Below, one piece after another: positions 8,698 through 15,870 of a stretch of 64,000 bases of DNA. The DNA comes from Fibrobacter sp. (lineage in GTDB: Bacteria; Fibrobacterota; Fibrobacteria; Fibrobacterales; Fibrobacteraceae). The translations under genes were made by a program, and so were the position numbers. The stretch is from the NCBI RefSeq assembly GCF_017545445.1, contig NZ_JAFWOM010000140.1, positions 1-64,000 on the forward strand. Direction: 5' to 3'. Under the pieces are notes generated by a model. The model worked only from the letters and a program-made list of their open reading frames with translations, did not search any database and was not told the origin of the DNA. Numbering within the stretch: the stretch's first letter is position 1; each line of letters opens with the position of its first letter.

Positions 8698-8742
8698 CTC
8701 CTAACCATTAACCACTGTCTACTTCCTACTTCCTACCGTCTA

Positions 8743-10197
8743 CTAACCTTTAATTTCCCAGGTCGTGCCTTCTTTGCTGTCCTTGATGACCACGTTCATG
8801 GCGGCGAGTTCGTCGCGGATGCGGTCACTTTCGGCCCAGTTCTTGTTGGCACGGGCTTCCTTACGGGCGGCAATCAGCGCTTCGATCTTTGCGACATCTA
8901 CGCCGTCGTTCGCGCCCTTCTTGGCGTATTCTTCACGAGGCTGGTCGAGCTTCAGGCCGAAAATCTGGTCGAAGTCGGCCACGAGGGCAGCCTTTTCGCC
9001 GTCATCGATTTCGCTCTTGAGCATCGTGTTCATGATGCCGAGTGCACGCGGCATGTTCAAGTCGTCGCCGATAGCTTCCTTGAACTCGTTCTGGAACGCC
9101 TTGGCTGCTTCGCTAGTGATGGCGGTAGCCTTGCCAATCAGCGGGTCTGTCTTCTTGTGCAAGCTCTTGAGGCCTTCCTTCGCGCCTTCCAAAGCTTCCC
9201 ACGTGAAGTTCAGGTAGTTGCGGTAGTGGCTGCCAATCGCGAAGAAGCGGTAGTCGAGCGGGTTGAAGCCGCGGTCCATCAGAAGCGTGACCGTCAGGAA
9301 TTCTCCGCTAGACTTGCTCATCTTGCCGAACTTGGTTTCGGTCGTGCCGTCTTCAAGCTTTTCTTCGCTAGCGGTGCGCAGGAATTCTCCGTGCATCCAG
9401 AAGCGTGCAAACTGAACGCCGTTGGCGCATTCGCTTTGGGCGATTTCGTTGGTGTGGTGCACGCGGATGTGGTCGGTGCCGCCGCAGTGAATGTCGAGTG
9501 TCGGGCCGTTATACTTCATGGCCATGGCGGAGCATTCGATGTGCCAGCCAGGGAATCCGACACCCCATGGGCTGTCCCATTCCATGGCGCGCTTTTTGTC
9601 CTTCGGGCTGAACTTCCAGAGAGCGAAGTCGGTGGCGTTCTTCTTTTCGCCCATGTCGATGCGGCTACCCTTGCGGAGGTTTTCCACGTCGAGGCGAGCA
9701 AAGTCAGCGTAGCGCGGGAACTTGAGGCTGTCGAAGTAGATGCCATCGCTAGTGCGGTAGGTGTAGCCCTTTTCTTCCAAGGTCTTCACCAAGTCAATTT
9801 GTTCCTGGATGTGTTGCGTTGCCGGCGTCCAGCGGGTCGGTTCCTGGATGTTTAAGCGGTGCCAGTCGGCCATGAATGCGTCGGTGTAGAACTTTGCGAT
9901 GTCCCAAACGGACTTGCCTTCGCGTGCAGCGCCCTTTTCCATCTTGTCGTCGCCGGAGTCTGCATCGCTGGTGAGGTGGCCCACGTCAGTGATGTTCACG
10001 ATGTGGTTCACCTTGTAGCCGTAGTACTTAAGCGTACGGACCAGGAAGTCTTCGAAAATGTAGGTGCGGAGGTTGCCGATGTGGGCAAAGTGGTACACCG
10101 TCGGGCCACAACAGTACATGCGCACGGCGGGAACGCCTTCAGGAAGTGTGAAAATCTCTTTCTTACGCGATGCAGTGTTATAGAATTGAAGTGCCAT
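8743..10197 (-). CDS. cysS: Cysteinyl-tRNA synthetase
   Basis: A class I aminoacyl-tRNA synthetase of 484 aa, the normal length. It shows the N-terminal YCCGPTVYHFAHIGNLRTY (HIGH-type site and zinc Cys), WHIECSAMA with the zinc-binding His/Glu/Cys, and the KMSKSSGEF loop. It charges tRNA-Cys in the cytoplasm. The ATG at 10197 is preceded by CGGAGG at good spacing. Two terminator-like hairpins follow the stop codon at 8538-8643. Confidence 0.97.
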   Translation of the reverse strand: MALQFYNTASRKKEIFTLPEGVPAVRMYCCGPTVYHFAHIGNLRTYIFEDFLVRTLKYYGYKVNHIVNITDVGHLTSDADSGDDKMEKGAAREGKSVWDIAKFYTDAFMADWHRLNIQEPTRWTPATQHIQEQIDLVKTLEEKGYTYRTSDGIYFDSLKFPRYADFARLDVENLRKGSRIDMGEKKNATDFALWKFSPKDKKRAMEWDSPWGVGFPGWHIECSAMAMKYNGPTLDIHCGGTDHIRVHHTNEIAQSECANGVQFARFWMHGEFLRTASEEKLEDGTTETKFGKMSKSSGEFLTVTLLMDRGFNPLDYRFFAIGSHYRNYLNFTWEALEGAKEGLKSLHKKTDPLIGKATAITSEAAKAFQNEFKEAIGDDLNMPRALGIMNTMLKSEIDDGEKAALVADFDQIFGLKLDQPREEYAKKGANDGVDVAKIEALIAARKEARANKNWAESDRIRDELAAMNVVIKDSKEGTTWEIKG

Positions 10198-10258
10198 TTT
10201 AGCCTCCGGTTAGTTAAATGCGGCGCGGGATGCGTCGGACGGGCACAAAATTAGAAAA

Positions 10259-10942
10259 TTATACCAATCTTTTCAGCCCTTCGATGTTCTTGAGTACGAT
10301 TTTTCCGCGCTTGATTTCGACAAGTCCTTTGGTGGCGAATTCCTTGAGCATGCGGGCGACGACTTCGCGGGCAGAATTTACGTCGCGGGCGATTTCTTCT
10401 TGCGTTTTCTTGATTTCGGGATTGCCTGTGCTTTGGTAGGCGTCAATGATGTAAGCGGCGAGGCGTTGGTCAAATCGCTTGAAAAGCATTTGCTGGATTG
10501 CCCAAATTGTCTGCGAATAACGTTTGGTGGAGCTTTCGAAGACGAATGCACGGACGTGAATGTTCGAATCCATAAGGCGAGCGCAAACGGAAGAGGGAAT
10601 GACAAGCACGGTTGTATCTTCTTCGGCGGTGACGATGGCATCGAATGTCAGTTGTTGGATGACGCAAAAGGCTGTCGAAACGCAGAACTCGTTTGCATGG
10701 GCGCGGTAGAGCGTGACTTCGCGACCTTCGTCAGAAATGAGGCTTACGCGGATTCCACCGCTCAAAATGAGGATGATTCCGAGGCATGCGGAACTGTTGC
10801 TGCTCACCAGCTGATTCTTGTTGAAGCGTTTTGTGATGGCACGCTGCGAAACAATCGCTTTTTCTTCTGAAGAAAGATTTGCCCAAAACGGAATTTTCGG
10901 TAAGATTTGGCTGATGGAAATTGCTTTGAATTCGTTGTTCAT
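10259..10942 (-). CDS. Crp/Fnr-family transcriptional regulator
   Basis: A 227-aa regulator with an N-terminal cyclic-nucleotide-binding-like beta-roll (ILILSGGIRVSLISDEGREVTLYRA, seen in part) and a C-terminal winged helix with KTQEEIARDVNSAREVVAR as the HTH. The N-terminal Fe-S cysteine cluster of classical FNR is absent, so the signal could be a nucleotide, haem or redox state. The ATG at 10942 is chosen over an upstream TTG because AAGGGG lies 6 nt before it. It lies just downstream of trxA on the same strand behind a terminator hairpin. A palindrome that could be its operator lies upstream of trxA (11393-11407). Confidence 0.9.
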   Translation of the reverse strand: MNNEFKAISISQILPKIPFWANLSSEEKAIVSQRAITKRFNKNQLVSSNSSACLGIILILSGGIRVSLISDEGREVTLYRAHANEFCVSTAFCVIQQLTFDAIVTAEEDTTVLVIPSSVCARLMDSNIHVRAFVFESSTKRYSQTIWAIQQMLFKRFDQRLAAYIIDAYQSTGNPEIKKTQEEIARDVNSAREVVARMLKEFATKGLVEIKRGKIVLKNIEGLKRLV

Positions 10943-10959
10943 TAAATGCCCCTTATACA

Positions 10960-10967
10960 GCAATATA
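10960..10967 (-). promoter_or_regulatory. Possible -10 box of the Crp/Fnr gene
   Basis: Minus-strand TATATTGC lies 17 bp before the ATG at 10942, directly after the trxA terminator. The box type matches others in the window. Confidence 0.4.
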
Positions 10968-10971
10968 AAAA

Positions 10972-11013
10972 ATGCCCGCTAAGGTTGGTGTGCTTGCTGA
11001 ACCACGCGGGCAT
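10972..11013 (-). terminator. trxA terminator formed by a long-loop dispersed palindrome
   Basis: Arms ATGCCCGC (10972-10979) and GCGGGCAT (11006-11013) enclose a 26-nt loop that carries the dispersed core GGTTGGTG...TGAACCA. On the minus strand the stem is followed by TTTTTT. It separates trxA from the Crp/Fnr gene. Confidence 0.75.
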
Positions 11014-11024
11014 GGTATGATTGC

Positions 11025-11333
11025 TTATAACATTCCGACGATTTGGTTTTTCGGGCGGACGCCAACGGAGGAGTTTACGACTTTGCCTTTTTTCATGACA
11101 ACGAGCAGCGGAATGCTGGACACGCGGAATATGGTGGCAAGTTCCCCTTCTTCATCGACGTTCACCTTACCGACTTTTACTTTGTCCTTGTATTCCTCCG
11201 TGATTTCGGAGATGGTGGGCGAAAGCATCCTGCAAGGGCCGCACCACGGTGCCCAAAAGTCGATTAAGACGGGCTTGTCGGAATTAAGGACTTCGCGTTC
11301 AAAATTTTCACTTGTGATTTTTAATTCAGTCAT
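11025..11333 (-). CDS. trxA: Thioredoxin
   Basis: A 102-aa cytoplasmic thioredoxin with the active site WCGPC (Cys31, Cys34) in FWAPWCGPCRM and the cis-Pro region SSIPLLV. It reduces protein disulphides, including those of ribonucleotide reductase and peroxiredoxins. GAGG precedes the ATG. A perfect 15-bp TGTGAC-TAG-GTCACA palindrome lies 60 bp upstream of the start, and the next gene downstream encodes a Crp/Fnr protein. Control of trxA by that regulator is therefore a reasonable inference. Confidence 0.95.
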   Translation of the reverse strand: MTELKITSENFEREVLNSDKPVLIDFWAPWCGPCRMLSPTISEITEEYKDKVKVGKVNVDEEGELATIFRVSSIPLLVVMKKGKVVNSSVGVRPKNQIVGML

Positions 11334-11392
11334 TGTTTTACCTCTTTTTTCTTGTTTACACCTATATTTTAGATTTTGCGGTGTGGTAAAAC

Positions 11393-11407
11393 TGTGACTA
11401 GGTCACA
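11393..11407. promoter_or_regulatory. Crp/Fnr-type operator upstream of trxA
   Basis: TGTGACTAGGTCACA is a perfect palindrome around one central base. It matches the Crp half-sites TGTGA and TCACA with 5 bp between them instead of 6. It lies 60 bp before the trxA ATG, where an activator could sit. The binding protein is inferred from the neighbouring regulator gene. Confidence 0.6.
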
Positions 11408-11437
11408 TTAGAGAAAATTTTTTTTAGAATCTCAGAA

Positions 11438-12100
11438 CTATACGCCTCGGCGGTTTGGATCCCAAATGACTTTGTGAAGTTGTACTTGGAAACGGGCGTT
11501 ATTTTGGAGCATTGTTTTGTCCGAAAGCATCCATTCCACTATTTTTTCGTTTTCAAGTTTTCCGAAGACTGGTGAAATAAATATTTGCGGCATGTTCTGC
11601 GGCAATCGATGTGCGAGTTCTGCGACTACCGAAGATGTTTCTTGCAAATCTTCTACGGAACCGACGACGAATTTGAGCACATCGTGTTTGTCGAGCGTTG
11701 CGAGATTTTCCATCTTCATTTGATGCGTCATGCCGCTACTTTTGCATTTCCAGTCCATTGTGTAAAAGACACCCGGTAAGTGCTTTTGACATGCGACTGT
11801 GCCGTTCGTTTCGATGTTCACTTGATAGCCGCGGTCGCTCAGAATTTGCAACAGTTCCCACGTACCGGGGTGAATCAATGGCTCGCCGCCGGTCAATGTT
11901 ACATGACGAATCCCAGTTTTTTCGATGGCCGCCATGATCTCTTCGACGCTCATTTGCGTGTAATCGTTACCCTCTACGGCGTACATCGAATCGCAGTAGG
12001 AACAACGTAAATTGCAACCGAACAGCCGAACGAAAACTGCGGCAAGTCCTGTGCGGATGCCTTCGCCTTCGATGCTTACGAAAATTTCGGAGACTTTCAT
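11438..12100 (-). CDS. queE: 7-carboxy-7-deazaguanine synthase
   Basis: A radical-SAM enzyme of 220 aa that turns 6-carboxytetrahydropterin into 7-carboxy-7-deazaguanine on the queuosine path. The iron-sulphur cysteines are in GCNLRCSYCDS (Cys29, Cys33, Cys36), the CX3CX2C spacing typical of QueE. GGEPLIHP provides the SAM-binding GGE motif. It is the last gene of queC-queD-queE, starting 11 bp after queD with GAGG before the ATG. It should share control by the preQ1 riboswitch upstream of queC. Confidence 0.94.
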   Translation of the reverse strand: MKVSEIFVSIEGEGIRTGLAAVFVRLFGCNLRCSYCDSMYAVEGNDYTQMSVEEIMAAIEKTGIRHVTLTGGEPLIHPGTWELLQILSDRGYQVNIETNGTVACQKHLPGVFYTMDWKCKSSGMTHQMKMENLATLDKHDVLKFVVGSVEDLQETSSVVAELAHRLPQNMPQIFISPVFGKLENEKIVEWMLSDKTMLQNNARFQVQLHKVIWDPNRRGV

Positions 12101-12111
12101 TTTAGCCTCGG

Positions 12112-12447
12112 TTATTTTTCGTACTCAACGATGTTGCCTTCGCTTTCCTGAATTTGCACTTTGTAGCAGTGCGGAACGCGGTCGCAAATCCAGCGGGCCA
12201 TGTTCTCGGCAGTTGGATTCACGTCGATGACGTCGTTCAAGAACTGGTGATCTAGCTTTCCGTGCACGAGTTCCTTGACTTTCGAAAAATCGACGACCAT
12301 GCCGTTCTCGTCAAGCGTTTCGGATTCGCAAAAGACGGTGATAATCCAGTTATGGCCATGGAGTCCACGGCATTTGCTTTCGTAAGGGAGCGAAAGACGG
12401 TGTGCTCCCGAGATTTCCATCCGCTTGATGACGCGATATTTGCTCAT
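12112..12447 (-). CDS. queD: 6-carboxytetrahydropterin synthase
   Basis: A 111-aa enzyme of the PTPS/QueD family that makes 6-carboxytetrahydropterin from dihydroneopterin triphosphate. Zinc ligands His16, His30 and His32 and catalytic Cys26 are seen (GAHRLSL and CRGLHGHNW). The start at 12447 overlaps the queC stop by 4 bp (ATGA), so translation is coupled. Longer upstream in-frame starts lie inside queC and are rejected. The length fits the short QueD class. Confidence 0.94.
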   Translation of the reverse strand: MSKYRVIKRMEISGAHRLSLPYESKCRGLHGHNWIITVFCESETLDENGMVVDFSKVKELVHGKLDHQFLNDVIDVNPTAENMARWICDRVPHCYKVQIQESEGNIVEYEK

Positions 12448-13109
12448 GCCAGATACTCCGTGTTGTCGGTGATGCCTGCTGCAGCGAGAGCTTCTTTGCG
12501 TTCGATACAAGTGCCGCATTTGCCGCAGTGCTTTTCGAGACCCTTGTAGCAAGACCAAGTTTGTGCGTAATCAATGCCGAGGGCCGCTCCCTTGCGGGCG
12601 ATATCCGCTTTTGAAATGGAAGTGTAGGGGGCATCGATGAATATATTCGCATATGTTCCTGCCGAAATTGCCGCCGACATGTTATCTACAAATTCTTTGC
12701 GGCAGTCAGGGTAAACGTCATGGTCGCCGAAGTGGTTTGCCATCATGACTTTTTGGAGTCCCTTGCTTTCTGCGAGGCCAGCCGCAATAGACAACATAAT
12801 TCCATTGCGGAAGGGAACTACGGTCGATTTCATGTTTTCGTCGGCGTAATGCCCTTCGGGAATTGCATCCGCTCCGGAGAGCAGCGATGATTCGAAATGT
12901 TCCGCCATAAACTTCAGCGGAATCACGACATGTGGAATGCCCAGAGCTTCGCAATGTTTTTTTGCGAATGGGATTTCCTTGTGGTTGTGGTTGCTGCCGT
13001 AATCGAACGAGACGGCGAGCGCGATTTCTTCGGCCCTGTCGTAGAGCAAGGTTACGCTGTCCATCCCTCCGGATAGGACTAATAACGCATTTTTTTTATT
13101 GCCATTCAT
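12444..13109 (-). CDS. queC: 7-cyano-7-deazaguanine (preQ0) synthase
   Basis: A 221-aa PP-loop ATPase that makes preQ0 from 7-carboxy-7-deazaguanine. The N-terminal SGGMDS (residues 13-18) is the pyrophosphate loop, and the C-terminal CYKGLEKHCGKCGTC holds the four zinc cysteines. It is the first gene of queC-queD-queE, with AGGAG upstream of the ATG. That Shine-Dalgarno is the 3' part of a probable preQ1-I riboswitch, so ligand binding would hide it and shut translation. Confidence 0.95.
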   Translation of the reverse strand: MNGNKKNALLVLSGGMDSVTLLYDRAEEIALAVSFDYGSNHNHKEIPFAKKHCEALGIPHVVIPLKFMAEHFESSLLSGADAIPEGHYADENMKSTVVPFRNGIMLSIAAGLAESKGLQKVMMANHFGDHDVYPDCRKEFVDNMSAAISAGTYANIFIDAPYTSISKADIARKGAALGIDYAQTWSCYKGLEKHCGKCGTCIERKEALAAAGITDNTEYLA

Positions 13110-13113
13110 TTTG

Positions 13114-13157
13114 GCTCCTAGTTTTGTTTATAGTCAGGATGGATTTCGAACTGACTG
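13114..13157 (-). promoter_or_regulatory. PreQ1-I riboswitch controlling queCDE
   Basis: Read on the minus strand, stem P1 is AGTCAG (13156-13151) with CTGACT (13137-13132). The loop between them begins TTCG and ends in a C-rich ATCCATC. The 3' tail is the A-rich ATAAACAAAACTAGGAG. This is the layout of the preQ1-I aptamer: a short hairpin, an A-rich tail and a pseudoknot between loop CC and tail GG. The tail's AGGAG is the queC Shine-Dalgarno, so control would be translational. Confidence 0.75.
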
Positions 13158-13161
13158 ATGG

Positions 13162-13169
13162 CAAATATA
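13162..13169 (-). promoter_or_regulatory. -10 box of the que operon
   Basis: Minus-strand TATATTTG lies just before the riboswitch, inside TTTTTCTATATTTG. The same string precedes cmk. A -35 is not evident. Confidence 0.5.
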
Positions 13170-13185
13170 GAAAAATGTGCCTTAG

Positions 13186-14640
13186 CTACCGTATGGAAAT
13201 TCTCGTTACGAGGCTTGCTGAACCGCTACGGACACGCACCACGTACAGACCGTCGGCGATGGAGGAAAGGTCGAATACGCCCTTGCTGTTTTCCATGCTG
13301 AAAATGGGGCGGCCTTGCATGTCGAACACTTCGACTTTGGAATCCTTCGCTGCGGTTCCCATAACGAACAACGTGCGGCCTGCAATGTGTATGGAAATGT
13401 TGTTCGGTATTGCGAACATCTTGATGGCATCGCTCGTGTCCTTGACGGTTGTATCGCGAACCGTCGTGTCTTTAACCGTTGTATCTTTTACTGTGGTGTC
13501 CTTTGCGGTTGTGTCGGGCGGGTTCAGGATAGAATCTGGGTATGGCGTTTTGACTTCAGAAGCGGGGTGCGCCTTGAGGCTTGCCATGACGCTATCGTAT
13601 GCGGGCTTCGGTTTGTATTGCTTGTCAAAGAGCAACCCTTCGGTCTTGCCCTGTTGTTCGTCGAGCCAGCTGTGCGCATCGGTAAGTCCCCAGATGACAA
13701 ATTCGCCCATGTTCGGTTCTTCGAGGAACACGTCCATGAATTGGCGGTACAAGTGCCCTTGCTTGGCGTAGTCTGCGGCAGTGAGCTTGCCTGCCGAACC
13801 CTTCGGAAATCCGATGTCGAGTTCGGTGATGTTCAATGTTACTCCAAGTTCAGCAAGTGCTTTTGCAAGAGCGCGCACATTTTGCGGAGTCGTTTCATGT
13901 GCAATTTCTATGTGCGTCTGCGTCCCTACGCAAGTGATGGGGATGTTGTTCTTTTTCCAACGCTTCACTTGTTCCACGACAAAACTTGCTTTGGAACCTT
14001 CGCGCAGCCCCCATTCGATGGAGTAGTCGTTATAGCAAAGTTCTGCGTCCGGGTCGGCTTCGTGTGCCCAGACAAATGCGGAGTCGAGAAATTCTGCGCC
14101 GATGCCTTCGTACCACACGGAGTTTGTAGAACGCCAATCGGCATTGTAATCGTCATTGATAGCTTCGTTCACCACGTCCCATTCGGCGATTTGGCCTTTC
14201 CAGTGTCCGACGACTTTGGTGATGTGGTTCTTGAGGACAGCGAGCAGTTTTTGTTTCTGCCCTTTGTAATTGTTCACCCAATTTGCAACTTGGCTGTGCC
14301 AGGCGAGTGCGTGGCCACGGACACGGAGTCCGTTCGCTTGTGCGTATTTGACCATCTTGTCGCCCTTTTCGAAGTTGAACTCGTCTTCTTTGGGTTCGGT
14401 CGCGTCGAACTTCATTTCGTTTTCGGCGACGACTACGTTGAATTGCGTCTTGTGGATTTCTTCGAATTCCGGTTCAATCGCATCGTTGAACCATTCGCTG
14501 TTCAAGATTGTGCCGATAAAGCGACCGCGTTCCTTGGCGAGCTGTCGAATAGTTTCGTCTGCGGCTTGGGCGTTCATGAAGCCTACGCCTATAATTGCGG
14601 TGCACAATGCAAAATGCGATAAAGCGTGAATCTTTTTCAT
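13186..14640 (-). CDS. GH10 endo-beta-1,4-xylanase (paralogue 1)
   Basis: A 484-aa secreted xylanase. The signal peptide covers residues 1-26 (ending MNAQA). The GH10 barrel follows with acid/base Glu159 in WDVVNEA, nucleophile Glu273 in ITELDIGF and the GHALAWHSQ strand. A linker of repeated KDTTV units follows. The end is a sorting-type beta domain (VEVFDMQGRPIFS to YVVRV), as in type IX secretion cargo. The start at 14640 has AAGGAA upstream; a longer frame would run through the toxin gene. A TATCTTTC box at about 14678-14685 is shared in form with the second GH10 gene. It probably arose with 15871-17286 by tandem duplication, the toxin module now separating the two. Confidence 0.95.
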   Translation of the reverse strand: MKKIHALSHFALCTAIIGVGFMNAQAADETIRQLAKERGRFIGTILNSEWFNDAIEPEFEEIHKTQFNVVVAENEMKFDATEPKEDEFNFEKGDKMVKYAQANGLRVRGHALAWHSQVANWVNNYKGQKQKLLAVLKNHITKVVGHWKGQIAEWDVVNEAINDDYNADWRSTNSVWYEGIGAEFLDSAFVWAHEADPDAELCYNDYSIEWGLREGSKASFVVEQVKRWKKNNIPITCVGTQTHIEIAHETTPQNVRALAKALAELGVTLNITELDIGFPKGSAGKLTAADYAKQGHLYRQFMDVFLEEPNMGEFVIWGLTDAHSWLDEQQGKTEGLLFDKQYKPKPAYDSVMASLKAHPASEVKTPYPDSILNPPDTTAKDTTVKDTTVKDTTVRDTTVKDTSDAIKMFAIPNNISIHIAGRTLFVMGTAAKDSKVEVFDMQGRPIFSMENSKGVFDLSSIADGLYVVRVRSGSASLVTRISIR

Positions 14641-14695
14641 CTCGTATTCCTTTATCAACCCATTTGCACCAAAACGAAAGATAAATAAAACTGCT

Positions 14696-15373
14696 TTAAA
14701 AGTCAAATACGAAAAAGCCCCAGCTCGCGTTGAGCCGGGGAATGACGTCGTTCTCTTTAGTTGAAAGGCTATAAACCTTCTCACGCCTTACAATAATGTA
14801 CATGAAATATCGACTGAATACTTTTTCCTTAGGCACTCCATGCCCACCTTGTTTCACACGGCTCTGAACGCGTTCCCAGTTGATTGTCGGATCTTGTGTT
14901 GATACAAAGTAGAGGTAAACCTTGAACCCCTTATCTTTTGCTTCCTGCAATAACTGCAGTTTTGATTTGTGTGAAAATACAGTTTCGTAGAAAAATGTGC
15001 CGTCATGTTCAAGCATTTTAGCCATCAAATAATCAACAATATAGGCTGCAACGGTATTTATGGTCTTGTAGTCTTTTTTACCATTCCATCTAAAAAGGTT
15101 TTTTTCAAACACGATTCTTTTTTCAATATATTCAATGGTCGTGTCATTGCTAGGACGTGTATTTTTACTTGCAGAAACAAGAAACTCTTCTATATGGCAT
15201 GAAATAGGCCAGCCTTTGATGCTGAACCCTTTTTGTTTTAAATCCTTGGCAATTTTATCTGCATTGATGTCGAGCCTTTCTGCGAAATATTTTTGTTTTA
15301 TGAGATGGTCATACAAACTGGATTTGCCGGAGCCATTAGGCCCAGCGAATACTCTAAAACGTTTCGTGATCAT
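14696..15373 (-). CDS. Zeta-toxin-like P-loop kinase
   Basis: A 225-aa protein with an N-terminal Walker A FAGPNGSGKSSLYD. Its fold order resembles zeta-toxin and COG4185 predicted ATPases, whose known members phosphorylate UDP-N-acetyl sugars or other small targets. The middle part FFYETVFSHKSKLQLL and KVYLYFVST matches that family (Glu, Ser/His and Arg of the active site). The ATG overlaps the stop of the small upstream gene (ATGA), the usual toxin-antitoxin layout. The last residues, VIPRLNASWGFF, are translated from a terminator-like dispersed palindrome (14711-14746), so the original C-terminus has probably been replaced. Confidence 0.8.
   Translation of the reverse strand: MITKRFRVFAGPNGSGKSSLYDHLIKQKYFAERLDINADKIAKDLKQKGFSIKGWPISCHIEEFLVSASKNTRPSNDTTIEYIEKRIVFEKNLFRWNGKKDYKTINTVAAYIVDYLMAKMLEHDGTFFYETVFSHKSKLQLLQEAKDKGFKVYLYFVSTQDPTINWERVQSRVKQGGHGVPKEKVFSRYFMYIIVRREKVYSLSTKENDVIPRLNASWGFFVFDF
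14711..14746 (-). repeat. Terminator-like dispersed palindrome forming the toxin 3' end
   Basis: AAAAAGCCCCAGCTCGCG and its continuation to the GAGCCGGGG arm pair as a GC hairpin. A 28-bp identical block occurs at 15786-15813 in the same orientation. It supplies the last codons of the toxin gene and could also stop its transcript. Confidence 0.8.
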
Positions 15374-15600
15374 ATGCAGATAACTTTTTTTTCGATTTTC
15401 ACGGGCGGTTTTACATGTCCGATGGCGGTTCGTTTTCCGCTGGGAAACATTTTATAGATTACGGTTCCTTCGGTAAAACAGACTGGCACTCCATTTGAAC
15501 GAGCCTTGTTGAACGCCGCAAAACCCGCCTTGGAATATACCGATTGGCGTTTCTTGTTATCTGATGACTCAGTTATGGCTTCTTTTGTTGCTGTGGCCAT
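15370..15600 (-). CDS. Probable antitoxin of the zeta-like toxin
   Basis: A 76-aa basic protein (many Lys and Arg, KKRQSVYSKAGFAAFNKARS) with no recognised domain. It sits directly upstream of and overlapping the P-loop toxin gene by 4 bp, which is why I call it an antitoxin. AAAGGATAAAC precedes the ATG at 15600. The role rests on context only. Confidence 0.65.
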   Translation of the reverse strand: MATATKEAITESSDNKKRQSVYSKAGFAAFNKARSNGVPVCFTEGTVIYKMFPSGKRTAIGHVKPPVKIEKKVICI

Positions 15601-15609
15601 GTTTATCCT

Positions 15610-15825
15610 TTAACCAAAAAGTCTGTTTTCATTAAATATATAATTATATCTGAAGAAGAATCTCTTTCTTGCTTTAATTTCGGCATGAAGATCGATTTTA
15701 AATTCATTGCAATGCAATATATGACGTTCATCTTTATTTGCTTTAGGAGAGGCTTTGATATCGTTATAAACAAGATTTTTTTTGAAAAAAGCCCCAGCTC
15801 GCGTTGAGCCGGGCCGGTAAATGCG
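15610..15825 (-). pseudogene. 5'-truncated gene remnant upstream of the antitoxin
   Basis: An open frame without a start codon runs into a stop at 15610-15612, 9 bp before the antitoxin ATG. Its readable part begins FFKKNLVYNDIKASPKANK and ends RFFFRYNYIFNENRLFG. The 5' end is cut by the repeated terminator-like element at 15786-15813. It may be a lost first gene of the toxin operon. Protein family not recognised. Confidence 0.45.
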
Positions 15826-15870
15826 TTGTCATCCAGGAGGGGCGAAGTCCGATAGGATTCATGAAGTCTT

